DNA from: Acidimicrobiia bacterium
GTDB taxonomy: Bacteria > Actinomycetota > Acidimicrobiia > IMCC26256 > JAMXLJ01
Assembly (NCBI GenBank): GCA_024281095.1
Contig: JAMXLJ010000166.1
Span: 33,118 to 97,117 of the forward strand
Reading direction: 5' to 3'
DNA: 64,000 nucleotides
Positions 17,701-24,920 of the stretch are shown one piece after another; the first letter of the stretch is position 1; each line of letters opens with the position of its first letter. The translations under genes and the position numbers were made by a program. The notes beneath the pieces are model-generated. The model was not told the DNA's origin. It was given only the letters and a program-made list of their open reading frames with translations, and made no database searches.

Positions 17701-19333
17701 GATCGGCGAGGCCTTCTTGCAGCTGACGGTCGAGCGCGTTGAGCAGGTCAGCCGATGGCGGCGATCCCCACGGGATGAGCTCCCGCGCGACATACGGCCG
17801 GTCCGTGAGACCGGGCGTGACGGGGTCGACCGTGTTCCCCCAGGTGTACGAGGCGAAGTCGGCGCCCGGTAGTTCGAGGATTCGGGTGTCGTGAGGTTGC
17901 GCGTCCAGAGAACGGATGACATCGCGCCAGTACTTGGGTATCTGCTCGGGCCGCTCGAGGTTCTTGCCGTAATACGTCCCGTCCCACAGCGCAGGAAAAT
18001 TGAGGATGATCAGCGCACCGGCGACGCCCGCGACGAGGATCCCCCGATTGGGGAGCCCACGTCGTGTCAGGGCCTCGGCCGCGGCATTGACGCCACAAGC
18101 GAGGAACGTGGCAAGGGCCAGGACCACAAGGGGCACCGCGCGGCCTGTGCTCCGGAGGGCCAGGCCTGCGGTGGAGTTGTTCGCGAACGCCTTGAAGACC
18201 TTGCCCACCGGCGACGGATCGGTGTAGGGGGACGCGCCGACGGCAATGGTCACGCCGACGACGAGGAGCAACATGAAATAGGTCTTGTAACGCCACCGGA
18301 CCAGTGCCGCTGCGAGCAAGGCGAGCGCGGGAATCGCGTAGCTCAACAGGATCAGCGGAATGTGCTGCGTGTAGTTGGCCGCGGACTCCGTCCATGGACC
18401 GATCTTGTCCTGGCCGTAGAAGAACCAGTATCCGAGCCCCCTGAGGATCTCACTGGGGAACGAGGTCTTCGAAACCGACTGGACGGTCTCGGTGAACCGA
18501 AGGATGTCCAGTCCATACTTTCCTTGCGCCCAGAGGCCGGCGATCCACCAGAACGACGTGACGAGAGTGAGGATGCCAATCCTCCAGATGACGCCGACGG
18601 CACGTCTCGGCTGCGTTTCCCTGGTGACCCATACCGAGTAAGGGATCCACAACGCAGGAGCGATTCCCGCGAACAGCAGCGCCGTCGCGTTCACTCCGCC
18701 GACGAGTTGGACGACAACGGCGAACAATGCCGGATACCGCCAGCCGCCATGGCGAAGCGACAGAATCGTCAAGGCGATCAACCAGGGCAGTGCGGCCCAC
18801 GGTCCAAGGATCACGGAGATCCGAGCCGAATAGTCGAGCACGTACGGAGTCAGCATGAAGCCGAGCGCTCCGACCGGTGCGCCGGGCCCCCGCACGCCGA
18901 GCGTTCGGAGCAGGAACAGCATCCCCAGCGCGGCAGTGAAGAGCAGTGTTCCGAGCCACAGCCGTTGTGCCACCCACGACGGCAAGCCGGCGCCCGTCTC
19001 GAGCAGCCAGTAGAAGGGCCCCATCGGGAAGAGGTAGCCAATCGTCTGATGGGTGACCGTTCCGAGCCCGATGTTCGGATCCCACATCGTGGGCGCCCGG
19101 GCGAGCAGCCGTCCGGGGTCGAGGTAGAGGTACGTCTTCGTGTCGGCTGCGACTTTGCCCGGGTGGGTCAGGAGGATCGGCGCGTATGCGAGCGCCGCGA
19201 GCAATCCGTATCCGACACCTCGGCGCGCCCGCTCGCTGTGCTGTCCCGCGGCGACGGGCGCGTCACCGCCGGGTGCGCTCCCGGCATCACGTGCGGAGCG
19301 GACAGCGACCGTCACGACTTTGCCCACGCCCAT
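14783..19333 (-). CDS. AftD-like alpha-(1->3)-arabinofuranosyltransferase homologue (DUF3367)
   Basis: This is a giant membrane glycosyltransferase of 1516 residues. The N-terminal half has about ten membrane helices. The first loop carries GKVAADTKTYLYLDPGRLL, with the Asp expected of GT-C catalysis, and MWDPNIGLGTVTHQTIGY, typical of AftD. Two F5/8C (discoidin)-like carbohydrate-binding modules appear at about residues 760-835 and 1010-1085 (ALDGDPTTAWK, AFDGNPATAWS). Membrane helices recur near residue 1340 and after 1400. In mycobacteria AftD extends arabinan of the cell envelope. Here there is no other arabinogalactan gene in view, so the acceptor is open. Confidence 0.85.
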   Translation of the reverse strand: MGVGKVVTVAVRSARDAGSAPGGDAPVAAGQHSERARRGVGYGLLAALAYAPILLTHPGKVAADTKTYLYLDPGRLLARAPTMWDPNIGLGTVTHQTIGYLFPMGPFYWLLETGAGLPSWVAQRLWLGTLLFTAALGMLFLLRTLGVRGPGAPVGALGFMLTPYVLDYSARISVILGPWAALPWLIALTILSLRHGGWRYPALFAVVVQLVGGVNATALLFAGIAPALWIPYSVWVTRETQPRRAVGVIWRIGILTLVTSFWWIAGLWAQGKYGLDILRFTETVQSVSKTSFPSEILRGLGYWFFYGQDKIGPWTESAANYTQHIPLILLSYAIPALALLAAALVRWRYKTYFMLLLVVGVTIAVGASPYTDPSPVGKVFKAFANNSTAGLALRSTGRAVPLVVLALATFLACGVNAAAEALTRRGLPNRGILVAGVAGALIILNFPALWDGTYYGKNLERPEQIPKYWRDVIRSLDAQPHDTRILELPGADFASYTWGNTVDPVTPGLTDRPYVARELIPWGSPPSADLLNALDRQLQEGLADPAAVASVARLLSVGDVTLRMDIQTDRYDLIRPRLLWDMFRIPPPGLDAAQTFGTVIPGKSTFPRIDERVLALPAAPSVPPVATLRVQNPTPIIHTAPSAQPLVVAGSGEGLVDLATTGLLDSNRAVFYSGSYASDPAALRQRIGSDGVLVVTDTNRQQARRWSTVRDNLGYTEQAGETPLVQDTSDARLDLFPGAPPSAYTVVEQQGVTSVRASRYGNPVSYTPEDRAERALDGDPTTAWKVGAFANVIGEKLSITLDHPITTDHVDLVQPLNGPRDRYITKVTLTFDGKHKVTRRLGPASRDPSAKGENVTFPRRRFSKLEIRIDGTNVGHRYAYGGLSPVGFAEVRLRDSRAGSTDVRVAEIVRMPTDLLQAVGAGSLNHPLVLAMTRDRQYPVPPRYDPELDLVRAFTLPTARSFALGGTIRVDPAAPDDVIDRLLGVPPVEQGGIRAVSSEYLDGDPQARASSAFDGNPATAWSTKFANPVGQWMQVTTAQPITFDHLDLSIVADGRHSVPTQLQLTSDDGATRTIDLPTIADQKRLNATTDVHVGFPAVTGRTFRITIGSARPVHTLEYYSASAMTMPVAIAEAGIPGIRRASEPAQLPDACRTDLLSVDGKPLPVRIVGSTADAESYRPLRLETCTADNGVDLAAGSHVLRSALGKTTGLDFDQVFLSSASGGSPAPIAGPNGMNATPPLGEAGAARPSTRAAPAPRFKVVSQSRTSAKVRVESATEPFWLVLGQSSNPGWIATADGRSLGHSQLIDGYANGWFVRPSRPGAPITVTLDWTPQHTVWTALALSVAGGVMCLGILVLTTGRSRRQRRTLLASTTGDAPALVIPELASPALVEAGRASNATIAGTVVIATIIGSALVRPWCGVVTGALVLLVMTRPRWRIVLRLLPFVALGLCGLYAAASQFVTHLKPIFEWPTQLWRVRTLGWLAVAFVACEAVVEIASARAAANGAERHRDESATD

Positions 19334-19681
19334 GGGGCACGGCTCCGCGCCCGAATGCCGGGATCGGCCACGTCTGTCCCCTGCCTCCTGACCGTCGCGA
19401 CAGCGTTTTTCGACGTTCCGAGGACGCTTCGCCGCGGCGGCAGCCTACCGTAGTGCCGTGCCCACCTCAGCGGGTTCGCCTCACGCCAGTACCGGTTGTT
19501 CCTTCACGCAGGCGTGGCGGCGCGGTTCGCATGGCCTGCTGAGCGGCCGCGCCATATCGGGCAAGTTGTACGCTTTCTGTCATGGACGGCGCGTCCATGG
19601 TGCGGGACCCGACAGAACGAGTGGTGTGGCGCGTTCGCATCTCCACGAGAGACGTCGTCGCGCGAACACACCGACCATAGG

Positions 19682-20935
19682 GTGAGCGCCGAGGACGATC
19701 TGCCGCGCAGCTCGAACGAGCATGCGTCCGAAATGATGAGAAACGCGCGCCCGGACGGCGACGTGCGCTTGCCACGGGGGCGTGCGACGCCGGTCGTAGT
19801 CGACGCCGAGGGGCAGCCGCGCACGCGCGCTCGCCGGCTGAACGTCCTGAGCGCGGCGTTCGACAGGCCCGGGCTTTCGGGGACCCTCGGGCTCTCCGTC
19901 GCATGGCGGACGGAAGGGCCCTCCGGGGGAGTCGGTCCGGCCGACGGGTCTCTCACAAGTCTGCGCTTCACGCTGAACCTCGACCTCAAGACCCGCAGAC
20001 GACGGGTCAGGCGAGATCGTTCGTTGTTCTTCGCTTTCGGGCGCGGGCTCGACTCCGGACGCGACGCGAGCATTGCTGCATTCGAAGAGTCAGACGCTCG
20101 GCCTCCTTTGCATCATGTTGCTGCGAATACGACCGGCATCCCGGACACTTCCCGCAATGATGCAAGCGGCGCTCGGGAGCAGACTACGAACGTGGCGCCG
20201 TCCCCGATATCCGGCGCCGAGGAGGGGAGCCGTCCCACCCAAGCGGATGTCCCCAAGAACTTCGGGCCCAGAAGTGAGCACGTGATGCCGAACGGCGCTT
20301 CCCCCGTCAATGACGGCTCAGCCGGCGCACGATCGTCGGCTCCGCGGCCGCGGGATGACTCGGAGAGCGACGAGTCGGCGGCCCCGGATCTCGCCGTCGT
20401 GTTCGGGCCGATCGGCGGTCCCGCTCCGGAACCACCCACCAGCCTGTTCGCCGGCACGGCGGACCGCGACGCCGACAACCCCGGCACCTTCGCTGCCGGC
20501 AACGTCATCGGCCAGTTGTTCGACGACGACCGTCATCCGGAAAGCGATCTTCCGGAACTCGCTGTATCCCAGCATGACGCGCCTCGTCCGGCGCCCGACG
20601 CGACGGCCGCCGTCTCCGCGGCCGACTCGGCGACGACCCCGGAAGCGGCGGCCGGCGACGAGACGCCGGACGTTGCAACACCTGAGGCATCCAGGCTTCG
20701 CGCCGCGGCGACGTCGGCCCAGGCCCCGTACCAGCCTGAGTTGCAGCAACCCGCGCCGCGGCCACCACGTCCCGTCCCAGCGGGCTGGTATCCGGATCCC
20801 GCCGGTCACGCCGAGCTTCGCTATTGGGACGGCCGCTGGACGGCTCACGTCGCGAACGACAGGCGTCTGTTTCTGTCTCCCTTGTCGGGCCCCGCCCCGC
20901 CGCCGGTGCACGACGATCGGCGCGACAACGGATGA
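19682..20935 (+). CDS. DUF2510-domain protein of unknown function
   Basis: This is a low-complexity protein of about 417 residues. Only the C-terminus is recognisable: VPAGWYPDPAGHAELRYWDG and the following RWTAHV form a DUF2510 motif (about residues 365-390). The middle is Ala/Pro/Asp-rich and probably disordered, and there is no clear membrane segment. The frame is open further upstream; the GTG at 19682 is a compromise, and the ATG at 19733 is also possible. It precedes the nucleotidyltransferase gene by 15 nt in the same direction, so the two may be cotranscribed. Function unknown. Confidence 0.55.
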   Translation: MSAEDDLPRSSNEHASEMMRNARPDGDVRLPRGRATPVVVDAEGQPRTRARRLNVLSAAFDRPGLSGTLGLSVAWRTEGPSGGVGPADGSLTSLRFTLNLDLKTRRRRVRRDRSLFFAFGRGLDSGRDASIAAFEESDARPPLHHVAANTTGIPDTSRNDASGAREQTTNVAPSPISGAEEGSRPTQADVPKNFGPRSEHVMPNGASPVNDGSAGARSSAPRPRDDSESDESAAPDLAVVFGPIGGPAPEPPTSLFAGTADRDADNPGTFAAGNVIGQLFDDDRHPESDLPELAVSQHDAPRPAPDATAAVSAADSATTPEAAAGDETPDVATPEASRLRAAATSAQAPYQPELQQPAPRPPRPVPAGWYPDPAGHAELRYWDGRWTAHVANDRRLFLSPLSGPAPPPVHDDRRDNG

Positions 20936-20950
20936 TCGGCGGAGTCATAC

Positions 20951-22108
20951 ATGTCGCTCGAAGTGGATCCGCCCTGGCGTGACGCGCGCGCGACCTCGCG
21001 GCCCGCGCGCCTCGCGGCTCGAGTCGCGGCACACGGGTTGCCGGAGGCCGACGGCGTGTTGCGCGACTCACCGCTCGATCAGGAGACATGGCGCCAACTC
21101 GTCGTGCACGTGCAGCACGGAAGAGTCCCTGGGCTGCTGCTACGCGCGATCACGGACGGCTCCCTCCCGGTCACCGAGGAGCAGCGCGAAGAAGCGCAGG
21201 CCATGCAGCTCTCGGCTTCGGCACTCGCCTCGGTGCTGGACGACCTTCTCCTCGAGGTCACGGCGCGCCTCCGAGGCAGCGCGGTCGATTTCCGTGTACT
21301 CAAGGGCGCGGCAGTTGCTCGCCTGGACTATCCCGATCCCTCGACGCGCACGTACGGAGACGTCGATGTGCTCGTGGCCTCGGCTCAGATCGACCGCGCG
21401 GTCGGTGAGCTCGAGCGTGCCGGCTTCGTGCGCCGCACTCCACAGCTCCGCTCCGGCTTCGACCGGCGCTTCGGCAAAGGAGCAGTGCTCCGGCGCGGGG
21501 TTGGTCTGGAGGTCGACGTACACCGGGCGTTCGCCGACGGCCCATTCGGCCTCAGCAGCCGTCCGGAAGAGCTGTTCGCGTCCGCCGAGCCCTTTGTGCT
21601 CAACGGTATCGAGCTTCCCGCGTTGTGTGCCGTCGACAGGTTCGTCAACGCATGCTTCCACGTTGCTTTGAGTGGACACCTTCGCCTGTCGTCCGTGAGA
21701 GACGTGGCACAGCTGGCGCTCGTGACGCACCTCGATATGACGGCCGTGCGCGAGCGTTTCCGCGCGTGGAACGCTGATGCGGTGCTCGCCCGCGCGATCA
21801 CGTTGACGTGGCGGATCCTCGGCATCCGAGCGAGGACCGAACTTACCGAATGGTCGGAGCGGTTCGAGTACGACAAGCGCGCACGCCGTGCGCTCGCCGC
21901 GTCGACAGGGAGCCGCGCGGGCTGGAATCTCATCGCGATCGAAGGTGTCGGCGCGCTGCCCAGCGCGCGGTTGAAGGCCGCGTATCTTCAGGCGTTGGTG
22001 TGGCCGAGTCGGGACTTCATCGACGCCATGAACGATCGCCGGGGCCGGCGCTGGATCCGTGCCGGCTCTGCTTTGCGGTCGTGGCTTTCAGCCGGGCGGC
22101 CGCACTGA
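20951..22108 (+). CDS. Nucleotidyltransferase family protein (PF14907 type)
   Basis: This is an uncharacterised nucleotidyltransferase-fold protein of 385 residues. The diagnostic stretch is FRVLKGAAVARLDYPDP followed by TYGDVDVLV, which has the G-D-x-D metal pair near residue 140. EVDVHRAF supplies a third acidic residue. This family recurs beside PqqD-like and HprK-like genes in polysaccharide or peptide-modification loci, as it does here with 22088-23748. The gene ends inside the converging PqqD gene, a 21-nt tail-to-tail overlap. The substrate is unknown. Confidence 0.82.
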   Translation: MSLEVDPPWRDARATSRPARLAARVAAHGLPEADGVLRDSPLDQETWRQLVVHVQHGRVPGLLLRAITDGSLPVTEEQREEAQAMQLSASALASVLDDLLLEVTARLRGSAVDFRVLKGAAVARLDYPDPSTRTYGDVDVLVASAQIDRAVGELERAGFVRRTPQLRSGFDRRFGKGAVLRRGVGLEVDVHRAFADGPFGLSSRPEELFASAEPFVLNGIELPALCAVDRFVNACFHVALSGHLRLSSVRDVAQLALVTHLDMTAVRERFRAWNADAVLARAITLTWRILGIRARTELTEWSERFEYDKRARRALAASTGSRAGWNLIAIEGVGALPSARLKAAYLQALVWPSRDFIDAMNDRRGRRWIRAGSALRSWLSAGRPH

Positions 22109-22393
22109 CGCCATGTCCGTCACCTCGACAACCTCGAGGTCGCCGAGCTGACCGAGAAGCGCGTCGACGTAGTGACGGGCCCAGTGCTCTTCGGCGCGAA
22201 GCGTGTCGACGAGGTCGGACACGATCTCGTCCACGGTCGTCTTGCCATCGAAGAGCTGCCAAACGACCGCCGCCGTCTCGTCCAGAATGTGAAGCCGGCC
22301 CCGCGATTCGTCGTAGAGCACCGCTCCGATGTCGAGCCGCGCAAGGCGGACGTCACCCGCAGGGGTCGGCACGAGCGCTCGCCGCTCGCTCAC
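22088..22393 (-). CDS. PqqD-family small protein
   Basis: This is a 101-residue PqqD/RRE-fold protein. The core is GAVLYDESRGRLHILDETAA, then VWQLFDGKTTVDEIVSDL, the typical winged-helix pattern of peptide- or protein-recognition domains. Its start overlaps the end of the HprK-like kinase gene by four bases (ATGA), so they are one operon. In HPr-related (HPr-rel-A) gene sets a PqqD-like chaperone accompanies an HprK-related kinase and a nucleotidyltransferase, which matches this neighbourhood. No precursor peptide was found next to it. Confidence 0.85.
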   Translation of the reverse strand: MSERRALVPTPAGDVRLARLDIGAVLYDESRGRLHILDETAAVVWQLFDGKTTVDEIVSDLVDTLRAEEHWARHYVDALLGQLGDLEVVEVTDMASVRPPG

Positions 22394-23748
22394 GGTGTTC
22401 CTGCACGACCCGCCGAAGCGATGGCGTCGTGCACGAGCCGGCAGGCAGGCACCAGGTCCGAGAATACGAGCCGATACGCCGGGGCTGCACCCGCCAGCGT
22501 CGATGCGCTCGAAAACGATTCACCGTCGAGCCGATCGCCGCTGAAGCAGTTGGCAACGATGCTGGCGAGCGCGTCCCGGCCTGCCATCGGCTCGAGTGTC
22601 GTGACCGCGGCGGCGTCGTACCGAAGCTCGACGATCATCGTGATCGGCGCGCCCTCACTTCGGGCGCCGGAACGGATCGCATCGATGGGAACGTGCCATA
22701 GCTGGCCGGAGCCGGCATCCGAGGCCGTTCCGAGCGCGTTCCTGAGATCGGGAAAGAGCCAACGAGAACTCCCCTTCAGGGAGATGGCCTTGTGATACGG
22801 CTGAGGCGTCGTCTCGCCGTGATCGAACGCGACGATCTCGTCGGCGATGTAGCCGAAGCCCGACCGTACGAGCGCCGCGGTCATTGTGGTCTTCCCCGCC
22901 CCCGACGGGCCGAGCAGCAAGACCGTGCCCGACGGTGCCGTCACCGCGGCGGCGTGGAGGACGAGACGGTCGCCGACGATGCTCGCTACGCCGGCGCGGT
23001 CGATCGCCGAGAGCATCGCAGCGATCGCGAGCGACTGATCTGACGTCGCCAGAAGCACGTCGTCGTCGAGATAGGAGGCGAACCGCGGTTCCCGCGAACC
23101 GCGGTCGCGAAGCGATAACCAAGAGTGTGCATGTTCCGGTACGCGAGGGAAGGCACGAACGAGGTCTTCAACGAGGGCGCCGACGGCCGGGTCTGTGGCG
23201 CGGAAGCGGTATGTGAAACCGAACGCCGCACGTGCGACGGTCTCGTATCTCCACAGAACACCGTCGATTCGGTCAACGGGATGGCCCAGGCGTGGTTCGG
23301 ATGCCACCGCCGGACCTCGCCGGTGCGACTGCAAACCACGCGTCATCGCCGTGCCGGTGACGATTCCGCCTATGCCGAGCGCGACAGCGCGGCGCGGGTC
23401 GCCGCCCGTGAACGGAAGGGAGCCCTGTGCGCCGGTCCGTCCCAGCTCCGCGCCGAGCACACGGGGGTCGGTCGATGAGTCGCTTGCCGGGGAGACGGCG
23501 CGTGTGGGAACAGCGAGAGCCGAAGAACCGGCGCCGCCGTCTTGCTCCGACGCGAACGGCGGGTCGCTGGGGTCGCCGACGGCCTGAACCGGGTCGTTCG
23601 TCGGTGTGGTGCCACCGGAACGGATCGGAGGTGAGCCCACCCATCCATATGCAGGCAGGTCGAAGGTGCGAACCGCGGGTAGGCCGCCGATCACCACGCC
23701 CGCCGCCGCGGCCCGCCGCAAGAACTGCCGACGAGTCTGCCTGTCCAT
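22390..23748 (-). CDS. HprK-like kinase fused to twin-arginine leader and LPFTGG segment
   Basis: The ORF encodes 452 residues. Residues 1-30 resemble a Tat leader (RRQFLRRAAAAGVVIGG). Residues 31-110 are Pro/Ser/Asp-rich. LPFTGG is at 111-116, followed by a weak hydrophobic stretch at about 121-135 and an Arg/His cluster, the layout of a sortase sorting signal. From about residue 150 it becomes an HPr serine kinase-like P-loop protein, with the Walker A GPSGAGKTT at 280-288 and an acidic DEIVAFD downstream. The fusion is continuous with no stop. A methionine at residue 135 could be an internal start giving a soluble kinase. The substrate is unknown. Confidence 0.75.
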   Translation of the reverse strand: MDRQTRRQFLRRAAAAGVVIGGLPAVRTFDLPAYGWVGSPPIRSGGTTPTNDPVQAVGDPSDPPFASEQDGGAGSSALAVPTRAVSPASDSSTDPRVLGAELGRTGAQGSLPFTGGDPRRAVALGIGGIVTGTAMTRGLQSHRRGPAVASEPRLGHPVDRIDGVLWRYETVARAAFGFTYRFRATDPAVGALVEDLVRAFPRVPEHAHSWLSLRDRGSREPRFASYLDDDVLLATSDQSLAIAAMLSAIDRAGVASIVGDRLVLHAAAVTAPSGTVLLLGPSGAGKTTMTAALVRSGFGYIADEIVAFDHGETTPQPYHKAISLKGSSRWLFPDLRNALGTASDAGSGQLWHVPIDAIRSGARSEGAPITMIVELRYDAAAVTTLEPMAGRDALASIVANCFSGDRLDGESFSSASTLAGAAPAYRLVFSDLVPACRLVHDAIASAGRAGTP

Positions 23749-23986
23749 CAGACCCCATGCCCCCGATCCCGAACGCTACTCCCCGGTCCGAGTCTCAGGA
23801 CCGGCCCCGTTCGGGCGTGCCGCAAGTCTACGCGCCGCAACGCGGGCTGCGTCGTGACACGGGCCTATTGTTCCCCCGGCCGCGAGCCTTCAAGCGTGTG
23901 TATCGTGCGGCCAAACACTTGCCTGATGCTTGCGGTCGTTCCGTCCCGCGAAGGCTCGACACGTCGACCGGCGGCCGTCGTCACGG

Positions 23987-24862
23987 ATGCGGCAGGGATT
24001 TCTTGTGACACCAGCATCGCTACCGCGGCGTACGTCGAGACCGCCCGGTCGTACGCGGCATGGGCAGCGTGCACAAGTCGCTGCGTTGACCGTCGTGCTC
24101 TTGTGCGGTTTCGCCGCATGCAGGAGCGGCGCTTCCCGGCAGCGCGGTCGTGCAGCGCAGGCGGATGGTCGTTGCAGCCGTGCACCTGACGAGACGGCTG
24201 CGGTCAATGCCCGAATCGCACAGGCCCGCGACGGCTCCACCATCTCCTTCAGTGCAGGGGCGTGCCTCAGGATCGACGGCACCGTCAAGGTTGCCGGCCG
24301 CCACAATCTCACCATCGACGGCCGGGGCACGACGTTCACGCGTGTGAACGCGAAATCCGGTGTATTCGATCCGCAATGGCTGATCCAAGGCTCGAGCGGC
24401 ATCCGGATCGTCGCGGTGAAGATCGTCGGACCGAAGCCGGAGACCGCGTTGTTCCATCACGAGTACGAGGGCCAACCGGGGATTGCGATCGACAACAGCA
24501 CCGATGTCACCGTGGAACGCAGCTCGATGAGTTCGGTCTGGGGTGACTTCTTCCGTATCTCGAACTCGACGGACGGCGTGACAATCACGCGAAACGAGCT
24601 CGTCGGCGCGGGCCGGCAGGGTCTCGCCGTGGTCGGTGGATCGAGCATCACGTTCGACAACAACGTGGTGGCCGACGCCGGGCGATTCGCCGTGGACCTG
24701 GAGCCCTACCCGTCGACGCCGGTACATCGGATACGGATCTCGAACAACCGACTGATCCATCCCGCAATCGGCTTCGTCTGCGCGACAGGTTCCGATCCAC
24801 GTTGCAACCGAGGCCCAGCCCTCTACGACGTCACGGTCGCGAACAACGTCGAGATCGGCTGA
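23987..24862 (+). CDS. Secreted right-handed beta-helix lipoprotein
   Basis: This is a protein of about 291 residues with an Arg-rich n-region, a hydrophobic segment and a possible lipobox (LLCGFAAC, about residue 45). The rest is a parallel beta-helix: repeated strand-turn units such as HNLTIDGRGTTF, NSTDVTVERSSM, STDGVTITRNELVG and GSSITFDNNVVADAG, as in pectate-lyase-like proteins. It may bind or cleave the surface polysaccharide, but catalytic residues cannot be assigned. It converges on the membrane polymerase gene at 24921. The ATG at 23987 is preferred over upstream options. Confidence 0.7.
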   Translation: MRQGFLVTPASLPRRTSRPPGRTRHGQRAQVAALTVVLLCGFAACRSGASRQRGRAAQADGRCSRAPDETAAVNARIAQARDGSTISFSAGACLRIDGTVKVAGRHNLTIDGRGTTFTRVNAKSGVFDPQWLIQGSSGIRIVAVKIVGPKPETALFHHEYEGQPGIAIDNSTDVTVERSSMSSVWGDFFRISNSTDGVTITRNELVGAGRQGLAVVGGSSITFDNNVVADAGRFAVDLEPYPSTPVHRIRISNNRLIHPAIGFVCATGSDPRCNRGPALYDVTVANNVEIG

Positions 24863-24920
24863 GCGGACTCCCGCCGCGGGCCCGCGGCAAGCGACGAGCC
24901 GGTTCGACATGGCTCGACCT

